Shown in pieces: positions 1 through 5,640 of a stretch of DNA of 5,640 nucleotides. A program made the translations under genes and the position numbers. Every line of letters begins with the position of its first letter. Position 1 is the first letter of the stretch. The notes beneath the pieces are model-generated. The model worked only from the letters and a program-made list of their open reading frames with translations. It ran no database searches and was not told the DNA's origin. The DNA is from Pseudomonadota bacterium. Lineage in GTDB: Bacteria > Pseudomonadota > Alphaproteobacteria > Micropepsales > Micropepsaceae. The stretch lies in assembly GCA_021808875.1 (NCBI GenBank), contig JAKBAU010000232.1, positions 1-5,640 on the forward strand, given 5' to 3'.

Positions 1-3000
1 GCGCTGCAAAGTCCTGATATCGGAGTACCTCTGGGTCCGCCTCGATTATGTCGTGGTCGCCGGACGTGCCATCGATGCAGCGATGCGTGAGCGTCTCGCC
101 GCTGACTGGACGACTGGGCAGGGAGTACACCTGGCGCGAGCCGTCGATGAGCCGCCAAGTCTTTTCAATGCCGCCTACCGCAGCACCCACACCGCTGCAG
201 ATATGGCCGCTGACCTGCAGTTGTGGCGGGAACTCTGGCGCGAGGCGACAGGGACGCAGGTGCGTTGCCAAGTGATCGATCCTGAGCAGGCGCAGGTGCG
301 GGTCAGCGTCTTGCATCAGCCGCAGGCCATGTGGTTGTCGGAGATGCTGCCGGCCCTCGAAAGCATGGGACTGCGCGTCATCAGCGAGACCAGTTTCAGT
401 CTCGTCGATGCTAAATCGTGCGCCTATCTGCATGAATTGTGGGTGCAGTGGCCGACTCCGGTGGACGCGACTGACCTGACCCTGATCGCCGCTGCCTTGT
501 CGGCTTGCTGGCAGGGGCGGACCTATGTCGATACGTTTAATCGTCTGCTTTTGGCGGCACAACTACCCTTGCAGGCGGTGCAGGTTTTGCGCGCTTACGC
601 CGCCTATATGCAGCAGATCCGCTTACCGTATAGCCAACAGGGGGTGAGCGATGTCTTGCTGCGCTATCCGGAACTAACGCGCCAGCTTTGGCAGGCTTTT
701 GTTCGCCGCCTGACGAGTCGTGAGCCTTGTTTCGATGTCACCTGGGCGCAGACGCTGGCTCAGGTCGGCAATTTGCATGAAGATGCCATCTTTCGCGCCT
801 ACGCCGAGTTGATCGCGGCGACGGTGCGCAGCAATGCCCTGCAGACACCGCCACCGGTGGTGCTCGCTTTCAAATTGGCGCCACAGGGAGGCTTGTGGCC
901 GCTGCCACGGCCGTGGAAGGAAATATTTGTTTACGGCCCGGACTTCGAGGGAATTCATCTGCGTTTTGGGCCCTTGGCGCGTGGCGGTATTCGCTGGTCG
1001 GAACGCTGCGATGACTACCGCACCGAGGTGCTCGGACTGGTCAAGGCGCAGCAGGTCAAGAACTCCCTGATCGTGCCCGTCGGGGCGAAAGGTGGCTTTG
1101 TCCTGCGCCGTCGTGACCTGGATCCGCGTGCGCGCCAACAGGCCGGGGCATCCGCTTATGATCGCTTCATCGACGCCCTCCTTGAGCTGACCGATAGCCT
1201 CGTGGCGGACCAAGTCCAGCATCCGGAGGGCCTGCTCTGCCACGATGCCGACGATCCTTATCTGGTGGTGGCGGCGGACAAAGGCACGGCGAACTTTTCC
1301 GACCGGGCCAATGCGCGCAGCGAAGCCCATCATTTTTGGCTGGGAGACGCTTTCGCCTCGGGTGGCGAGCATGGTTACGACCACAAGAAGATGGGAATCA
1401 CCGCCCGTGGCGCCATGCTTTCGCTACAACGACATCTGCTCTTGCTGCAACGGCAGGACCGCGCTTATACCTGTCTTGGCATCGGTGATATGTCAGGAGA
1501 TGTCTTTGGCAATGGCATGTTGCTGGATCGCAAGATGCAACTACTGGCCGCCTTCAATCATGCGCACATCTTTATCGATCCGGCGCCGGACGAGGCGGCG
1601 TGGACAGAGCGGCAGCGTCTTTTTGCCCTGCCCGGGTCGAGCTGGAATGACTACGACCGGCGTCGATTGTCGCCGGGAGGCGCCATCTATGCGCGTAGCG
1701 ACAAGTCGATCGACGTGAGCGAGGCGGCGCGGCAGCGGCTCGATCTGCCGGCGACGGTGATGACGCCCGACGCTCTGATTCAGGCCTTGCTCTGTGCTCC
1801 GGTCGACGTGATCTGGAATGGCGGTATCGGCACCTATGTCAAAGCCGCCGCCGAGCGCCATGCTGATGCCGCCGATCCCAGCAATGACGCACTGCGCGTC
1901 GATGCCTGCCGCTTGCGTGCCAGCATCGTTTGTGAGGGGGGTAACCTGGGTATGACGCAGCGGGCACGGGTCGAGTACGCCTTGACGGGCGGCTTGTGCT
2001 ATGCTGATTTCATCGACAACTCGGCGGGCGTCGATTGTTCCGACCGTGAGGTCAATATCAAGCTCCTTCTGCAAGCGCCGGTGCGCGAAGGGCGTTTGAC
2101 TCTGGCGCAGAGGAACGCCTTGCTGAGCTCTCTCCAGGATGAGGTCGCCGAGCGGGTTCTGGCGGATAACCGCATGCAGGCCTTCCTGCTCGGCGTCGCG
2201 GCGGCGCAGCAAGCCAGTCGACATCATGAATTCTTCGATTTCATCAGTTATCTCGAACGGTACGCTGATCTCGATTGCCAGCTCGAAGCCTTGCCGGACC
2301 TGCGCACCTGGCAAAAACGCCTGGTGCAGGAGCAGTGGCTGACTCGGCCGGAGCTGGCCATCCTCCTCGCTTACGCCAAGAATCTGCTGAAATTCAAGCT
2401 CACCGATCTGCGCCTGGCCGATGACGAGATCTGTCGGCATGAGTTGCTACGGGCTTTTCCGGCGTCCTTGTGTCGTGATGCGACGGAGGATCTTTTCAAA
2501 CACCCCTTGCGCCACGCGCTGGTGGCGACGGAACTCGCCAATGACTGGGTGCACAAGCTCGGTATCACCAGCTTGCAACGATTGAGTCAGCGCCGGCATG
2601 TCCGGCTTGCACTACAGGCTCGCGCCTTCATCGAAATACGCCGTTGTTTTGCCCTGGAGGAGATCTGGCATGACCTGCTCGATCCGGCCTGTCGTGCGCC
2701 CGAGGACTGGGCCGATCAGGCACAGCGTTGCGCGCGCCAGGCGGTGCTCTGGCTGATGGGCGAGGAGAGCAGCATCCCCTTGTCGATCGACGTCGACGCT
2801 CTTCTCGACATCCTCCTGCAACGCCCTGCGATCGCCGAACGTCTCGCTGCTTGGCAGGCGGCAGGGGCCGCCCGGCCGCGCTGTCAGTTGGCCCTTGAGC
2901 AGGCGGTGCATCTGCTCGAGCTCGATTATCTGGCGCGCACTGCCGGGGTGGCGGCGGATCGCGTGCAAGCGCTGCTGGATCAGCTGGAGGAGATGCTCGG

Positions 3001-3280
3001 CCTGCAGCAGTTGCAGCAGAAGCTGCAGGAACAGACGGTGCTCAATACCTGGCAGGCGCAGGCGCGAGAGGCGACCATCGAGTCCTGGCGTGACTTGCGG
3101 CGCAGCTTGCTCCTGCAGGCTTTGCGCTGTGGCCAGATCCTGCTCCCCGAAGAGCGTCTGCGCGAGTGGCAAGGCCTGTGCGCACGTCTGACACCGGAAG
3201 ATTACCAGCAGCCGGGGCTGTACACGGTGTTGACGCGACTGATCCAGGGGCTGCTGGAGGAAGCAGGTGGCGCTGACTGA
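1..3280 (+). CDS. gdhB: NAD-specific glutamate dehydrogenase, large (GdhB/Bac_GDH) type, 5'-truncated by window edge
   Basis: This enzyme oxidatively deaminates L-glutamate to 2-oxoglutarate and ammonium with NAD+, in the cytoplasm, usually for glutamate/arginine catabolism. The reading frame (first full codon at base 2) is open to the left edge and ends at TGA 3278-3280, giving about 1092 residues. Family members have about 1600 residues, so roughly 500 N-terminal residues lie outside the window, and the GTG at 53 is an internal codon. Visible in order: the substrate/catalytic segment at 983-1099 (GGIRWSER, then DYRTEVLG, then VPVGAKGGF with the presumed catalytic Lys codon at 1088); AADKGTANFSD with Asp at 1277, likely the second catalytic residue; GGEHGYDHKKMGITARGA; the Rossmann-type NAD-binding loop GDMSGDVFGNG at 1484-1516; WNGGIGTYVKA near 1814-1846; and FIDNSAGVDCSDREVN at 2009-2056. 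The remainder is the long helical C-terminal region typical of this class. All recognisable motifs are intact. The family call is very secure; the symbol follows Pseudomonas usage. The upstream promoter is not in the window. Confidence 0.96.
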   Translation, partial: RCKVLISEYLWVRLDYVVVAGRAIDAAMRERLAADWTTGQGVHLARAVDEPPSLFNAAYRSTHTAADMAADLQLWRELWREATGTQVRCQVIDPEQAQVRVSVLHQPQAMWLSEMLPALESMGLRVISETSFSLVDAKSCAYLHELWVQWPTPVDATDLTLIAAALSACWQGRTYVDTFNRLLLAAQLPLQAVQVLRAYAAYMQQIRLPYSQQGVSDVLLRYPELTRQLWQAFVRRLTSREPCFDVTWAQTLAQVGNLHEDAIFRAYAELIAATVRSNALQTPPPVVLAFKLAPQGGLWPLPRPWKEIFVYGPDFEGIHLRFGPLARGGIRWSERCDDYRTEVLGLVKAQQVKNSLIVPVGAKGGFVLRRRDLDPRARQQAGASAYDRFIDALLELTDSLVADQVQHPEGLLCHDADDPYLVVAADKGTANFSDRANARSEAHHFWLGDAFASGGEHGYDHKKMGITARGAMLSLQRHLLLLQRQDRAYTCLGIGDMSGDVFGNGMLLDRKMQLLAAFNHAHIFIDPAPDEAAWTERQRLFALPGSSWNDYDRRRLSPGGAIYARSDKSIDVSEAARQRLDLPATVMTPDALIQALLCAPVDVIWNGGIGTYVKAAAERHADAADPSNDALRVDACRLRASIVCEGGNLGMTQRARVEYALTGGLCYADFIDNSAGVDCSDREVNIKLLLQAPVREGRLTLAQRNALLSSLQDEVAERVLADNRMQAFLLGVAAAQQASRHHEFFDFISYLERYADLDCQLEALPDLRTWQKRLVQEQWLTRPELAILLAYAKNLLKFKLTDLRLADDEICRHELLRAFPASLCRDATEDLFKHPLRHALVATELANDWVHKLGITSLQRLSQRRHVRLALQARAFIEIRRCFALEEIWHDLLDPACRAPEDWADQAQRCARQAVLWLMGEESSIPLSIDVDALLDILLQRPAIAERLAAWQAAGAARPRCQLALEQAVHLLELDYLARTAGVAADRVQALLDQLEEMLGLQQLQQKLQEQTVLNTWQAQAREATIESWRDLRRSLLLQALRCGQILLPEERLREWQGLCARLTPEDYQQPGLYTVLTRLIQGLLEEAGGAD

Positions 3281-3290
3281 GGGCGTCGAT
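3281..3290. other. Convergent gene junction without visible terminator
   Basis: Only ten bases separate the TGA of the glutamate dehydrogenase (3278-3280, + strand) from the TAG of recQ (3291-3293 read on the - strand). I find no GC-rich hairpin followed by a T-run on either strand here or in the adjacent coding ends. Both transcripts would therefore be expected to run into the opposite gene unless stopped by Rho or by converging polymerases. Confidence 0.6.
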
Positions 3291-5081
3291 CTAAAGCTGC
3301 TGCATGAGACGTAGCAGGGAGCGACCGAAGCGCTCGATCTTGCCCTGACCGATGCCGTGGATGTCGAGCAGGTCGTCGACGCTGCGTGGCTGTCGTCGTG
3401 CCAGCTCGCGCAAAGATTTGTCATGCAGCAGGGTGTAGGGCGGGACGCCCAGGCGTTCCGCCTCCAGGCGTCGCCAGGCGCGCAGGAGATCGAAGCGTTT
3501 CTGCTGCCCGGCGTCGAGCTGGTTTTCTTGACTCGTGCTGTGCTGGCGGCGGAGCGCTGTGCGACGGAAATGGATGCGTGTCTCGCCGCGCAGCAACGGT
3601 CGGGCGCTCTCGCTCAGGGCGAGGCTGCCGTGGCGCTCAGGCTGGGCGTAGAGGTGGCCGGTGGCGAGCAGCTGGCGCAGAACATTGCGCCAGGCGCGTT
3701 CATCCAGATCCTGGCCGATGCCGAAGGTCGACAGTGTATGGTGACCGTGTCGCTGGATCGCTTCGGTCATCTCGCCGCGCAAAATAGCGATGATGTGCAG
3801 GCTACCGAATCTCTGCCCGGAACGATAGACGGCTGACAGGGCTTTGCGCGCGGCTTCGCTGCCATCCCAGACTTCTGGCGGGTTGAGGCAGGTGTCGCAG
3901 CGTCCGCAGGCTTGCGCCGACTCGCCAAAATAGGCGAGCAGGGCGACGCGCCGACAGCCAGCACTCTCGCAATAGGCGAGCAGGGCGTCGAGCTTGCTCT
4001 TCTCGATGCGCTTGCGTGGCGCTTCGCTCGCCGATTCTTCGATGCGCCGTCGCTGCAGGACGACGTCCTGCAGGCCATAGAGCATGAGCACTTCCGCATC
4101 ATCGCCGTCGCGTCCGGCGCGTCCGGTCTCTTGATAATAGGCCTCGATAGAGGCCGGCATATCGAGATGGACGACGAAGCGCACATCGGGTTTGTCGATG
4201 CCCATGCCGAAGGCGACCGTCGCGACCATGATCTGCTGCTCCTCGCGCAGGAAGCGTCGCTGATGCGCGGCTCGTGTCGCGCTATCGAGGCCGGCATGAT
4301 AGGGCTGCGCCGCATAGCCTTGCTGGCAGAGCCAGGCGGCGAGCTCATCGACCTTGCGCCGGGATTGGCAGTAGATGATGCCCGATTCCGTTCGATGTCG
4401 GCGGAGAAATTCCAGAATCTGGACGCGCGCCTGCGTCTTTTCCTGCACGACATAACGCAGGTTGGGGCGATCGAAGCTGCTGATAAAGACGCCGTCTTCG
4501 GGCAACTGCAGTCTTTGCAGAATCTCGTCACGGGTGCTCAGGTCGGCGGTCGCCGTCAGGGCCAGGCGGGGAATGTCGGGGTAGCGCTGATGCAGCGTCG
4601 TCAGCTGCAGGTAGTCGGGTCGGAAGTCGTGTCCCCACTGTGAGACACAGTGGGCTTCATCGATGGCGAACAGAGCCAGATCCGAGTTGGCGTGGAGCTG
4701 ATCGAGCAGGTCGAGAAAGCGTGCCTGCAACAGGCGTTCCGGAGCGACATAGAGCAATTTGATGGCGCCGGCGAGGATCTGTCTTTCGATCTCCTCGGTC
4801 TGTTTCCAGTCCTGAGCGGAGTTCAAGTAGGCGGCTTCGATGCCGAGCTGGTGCAGGGCGTCGACCTGGTTCTGCATCAGGGCGATGAGAGGGGAAACGA
4901 CGACGGTCAGTCCCGGCAGCTGGAGGGCGGGCAATTGATAACAGAGGGACTTGCCCGCTCCGGTCGGCATCAGGACGAGAGCATCCCGTCCGGCCAGGAC
5001 GTGCTCGATGATGGTCTCTTGTTGGCCACGAAACGAGGCATAACCGAAGACGCGCTGTAGGGTTTGCAAAGGGGTTGCCAT
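3291..5081 (-). CDS. recQ: ATP-dependent DNA helicase RecQ
   Basis: This is a 3'-to-5' superfamily 2 DNA helicase of recombination and repair (RecF pathway, replication-fork processing). It has 596 residues, close to about 609 in E. coli. Domains in order: motif 0 around residues 12-25 (Q21; FRGQQ instead of the usual FRPGQ); Walker A PTGAGKS 39-45; motif Ia VVSPLIALMQNQV 61-73; DEAH 141-144 followed by the aromatic-rich loop SQWGHDFRPDY 147-157; ALTATA 174-179; motif IV IIYCQSR 235-241; motif V with VATVAFGMGIDKP 286-298; motif VI QETGRAGRDG 317-326. The zinc site has all four cysteines (C376, C392, C395, C398). An RQC winged-helix region (about 405-500) and a C-terminal HRDC domain (about 528-596) follow, so it is full length. 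The ATG at 5079-5081 gives the expected N-terminus; no in-frame ATG lies in the intergenic region upstream, and no Shine-Dalgarno sequence is visible. It is convergent with the glutamate dehydrogenase and divergent from the nemR-like gene. Confidence 0.98.
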   Translation of the reverse strand: MATPLQTLQRVFGYASFRGQQETIIEHVLAGRDALVLMPTGAGKSLCYQLPALQLPGLTVVVSPLIALMQNQVDALHQLGIEAAYLNSAQDWKQTEEIERQILAGAIKLLYVAPERLLQARFLDLLDQLHANSDLALFAIDEAHCVSQWGHDFRPDYLQLTTLHQRYPDIPRLALTATADLSTRDEILQRLQLPEDGVFISSFDRPNLRYVVQEKTQARVQILEFLRRHRTESGIIYCQSRRKVDELAAWLCQQGYAAQPYHAGLDSATRAAHQRRFLREEQQIMVATVAFGMGIDKPDVRFVVHLDMPASIEAYYQETGRAGRDGDDAEVLMLYGLQDVVLQRRRIEESASEAPRKRIEKSKLDALLAYCESAGCRRVALLAYFGESAQACGRCDTCLNPPEVWDGSEAARKALSAVYRSGQRFGSLHIIAILRGEMTEAIQRHGHHTLSTFGIGQDLDERAWRNVLRQLLATGHLYAQPERHGSLALSESARPLLRGETRIHFRRTALRRQHSTSQENQLDAGQQKRFDLLRAWRRLEAERLGVPPYTLLHDKSLRELARRQPRSVDDLLDIHGIGQGKIERFGRSLLRLMQQL

Positions 5082-5087
5082 GTTCGC

Positions 5088-5096
5088 ATCATACCA
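5088..5096 (-). promoter_or_regulatory. Predicted extended -10 promoter of recQ
   Basis: Read on the minus strand this is TGGTATGAT: an extended -10 TG dinucleotide, one base, then TATGAT (five of six consensus). TATGAT (5093 down to 5088) ends six bases before the A of the recQ ATG at 5081, so transcription should begin at or beside the start codon. The -35 at 17-base spacing (5111-5116, GACGAG) is poor, which an extended -10 can compensate for. A promoter further upstream, inside the nemR promoter region, cannot be excluded. Confidence 0.55.
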
Positions 5097-5123
5097 TGTT
5101 GCGGGATATTCTCGTCGCTGAGC

Positions 5124-5152
5124 TTGCTTCTAGACGAACGGTCTACTACAAT
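5124..5152 (+). promoter_or_regulatory. Predicted sigma70 promoter of the nemR-like gene
   Basis: A -35-like TTGCTT (5124-5129) and a good -10 TACAAT (5147-5152, five of six consensus bases) are separated by exactly 17 bases. The -10 ends six bases before the A of the ATG at 5159, so the expected transcript start falls on or next to the start codon. The spacer contains the inverted repeat described separately, consistent with autorepression by steric block. The -35 is weak (three of six). The position is seen in the sequence; promoter activity is inferred. Confidence 0.65.
5131..5145. promoter_or_regulatory. Putative TetR/NemR-type operator, TAGAC-N5-GTCTA inverted repeat
   Basis: There are perfect 5-base inverted arms, TAGAC (5131-5135) and GTCTA (5141-5145), around the spacer GAACG. 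The site lies entirely between the -35 and -10 of the nemR-like gene, the usual position for a TetR-family autorepressor operator. From memory, the E. coli NemR box is TAGACC-N4-GGTCTA. Here the right half GGTCTA is identical and the left half TAGACG differs by one base, but the total length is 15 rather than 16 bases. Its centre is about 57 bases upstream of the recQ ATG, so it would not directly cover the predicted recQ -10. Confidence 0.7.
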
Positions 5153-5160
5153 GGCGCCAT
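5151..5160. repeat. 10-base perfect palindrome ATGGCGCCAT over the nemR start
   Basis: The sequence equals its own reverse complement. It overlaps the last two bases of the predicted -10 and the first two bases of the nemR start codon. It also contains an ATG (5151) that opens a three-codon frame whose TGA overlaps the nemR ATG. It could be a minor protein-binding site, or chance in GC-rich DNA. No second copy was noticed in the intergenic region. Confidence 0.4.
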
Positions 5161-5640
5161 GAAAGCAGACCCATCTTATCAAGATACTCGTGAACATCTC
5201 TTGGCCGTGGCTGAAGAGCTGATCTGTGGTCGTGGCTTCGCCGCCTGTGGCTTGGCCGAGATCTTGCAGAGAGCGCAGGTGCCGAAGGGTTCTTTTTATC
5301 ATTATTTCGCCTCCAAGGAGGCTTTCGGTGTGGCGCTCTTGCAGCGCTATTTCGATCGCTATGTCGATGAGTTGCAAGAGCGTCTGCTCGGCGACGACGC
5401 GACGGCCGGACGACAGCGACTGATCGCCTATTTTGCCGCCTGGGTCGAGCGCATGCGTGAACGCGCCTGTATGCAGGGCTGTTTTGCGGTCAAGCTGTCG
5501 GCTGAGGTCGCTGATCTGTCAGAACCCATGCGCACCACCTTGGTGCAGGGTATGGCGCGTATCGAAGCGGTCCTGGCACAGGCCTTGGCGCAGGTGCAGC
5601 CGCCCCTGGTCGGACAGGCGCCGCACGCCTGTGCCGCTGA
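5159..5640 (+). CDS. nemR: NemR-like TetR-family transcriptional repressor, 3'-truncated by window edge
   Basis: TetR-family regulators bind operators as dimers and are released by a ligand or by modification. E. coli NemR represses the nemRA-gloA genes and responds to electrophiles, methylglyoxal and reactive chlorine. The visible 160 residues (family length about 200) contain no stop. Residues 9-60 match E. coli NemR closely as I recall it: DTREHLLA at 9-16, a helix-turn-helix at about 31-50 ending VPKGSFYHYF, then SKEAFGVAL at 52-60. A second strong match is VKLSAEV-DLSE-MR at 111-125. C108, in QGCFAVKL, aligns with the redox-sensing C106 of E. coli NemR; the partner lysine (E. coli K175) lies beyond the window. 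The ATG at 5159 is preferred because DTREH then lies within two residues of its E. coli position. No Shine-Dalgarno precedes it. The gene is divergent from recQ with a 77-base gap. In relatives an Old Yellow Enzyme gene (nemA) often follows, but this cannot be seen here. TetR family is near certain; NemR orthology is likely. Confidence 0.9.
   Translation, partial: MKADPSYQDTREHLLAVAEELICGRGFAACGLAEILQRAQVPKGSFYHYFASKEAFGVALLQRYFDRYVDELQERLLGDDATAGRQRLIAYFAAWVERMRERACMQGCFAVKLSAEVADLSEPMRTTLVQGMARIEAVLAQALAQVQPPLVGQAPHACAA

Noticed and set aside
1541..2440. 299-codon minus-strand open frame opposite the glutamate dehydrogenase
   Set aside because: It is an antisense shadow of a strongly conserved coding region in GC-rich DNA, with no recognisable domain. 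The same applies to the minus-strand frames at 674-1384 and 2612-3424.
53..3280. GTG at 53 as the true start of the glutamate dehydrogenase
   Set aside because: The frame stays open to base 2, the family is about 500 residues longer at the N-terminus, and no ribosome binding site is present. The gene is cut by the window edge.
3281..3330. Possible bidirectional terminator at the convergent junction
   Set aside because: Only short imperfect pairings were found, and there is no T-run on either strand.
3912..4643. 243-codon plus-strand open frame opposite recQ
   Set aside because: It lies fully opposite the conserved helicase motifs, with no recognisable family. It and the neighbouring frames at 3357-3836 and 4650-5060 are shadows of recQ.
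5096..5158. N-terminal extension of the nemR-like gene from an in-frame ATG at 5096
   Set aside because: The frame is open, but the extra 21 residues would run through the promoter and operator and have no counterpart in NemR, whose N-terminus matches a start at 5159.
4970..5377. 135-codon minus-strand frame spanning the recQ start, the intergenic region and the nemR 5' end
   Set aside because: It overlaps the well-supported starts of two genes, crosses both promoters, and has no family resemblance.

Overview
The window looks like ordinary chromosomal DNA from a GC-rich proteobacterium, most likely a gammaproteobacterium. This is inferred from close similarity to the E. coli-type RecQ and NemR proteins and from a large bacterial NAD-glutamate dehydrogenase; no lineage marker such as rRNA is present, so the genus is not assigned. 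I see no tRNA, rRNA, CRISPR array, insertion sequence or phage gene.

Layout: (1) bases 1-3280, + strand: the C-terminal two thirds (about 1092 residues) of a large NAD-specific glutamate dehydrogenase, whose start lies left of the window. (2) bases 3291-5081, - strand: a complete, intact RecQ helicase of 596 residues, convergent with the dehydrogenase; the two stop codons are 10 bases apart with no visible terminator between them. (3) bases 5082-5158: a 77-base divergent intergenic region that carries a promoter for each flanking gene and an inverted repeat that looks like a TetR-family operator. (4) bases 5159-5640, + strand: the first 160 residues of a NemR-like TetR-family repressor, cut by the right edge.

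The three genes do not form a single pathway: glutamate catabolism, DNA recombination/repair, and sensing of electrophiles or reactive chlorine. The only visible coupling is the shared recQ/nemR intergenic region. Its most notable property is that the best -10 hexamer for each gene ends exactly six bases before that gene's ATG, and neither start has a Shine-Dalgarno sequence. This predicts leaderless transcripts in both directions. The TAGAC-N5-GTCTA palindrome lies wholly inside the -35/-10 spacer of the nemR promoter, as expected for an autorepressor. I found no convincing evidence of a previously undescribed system.
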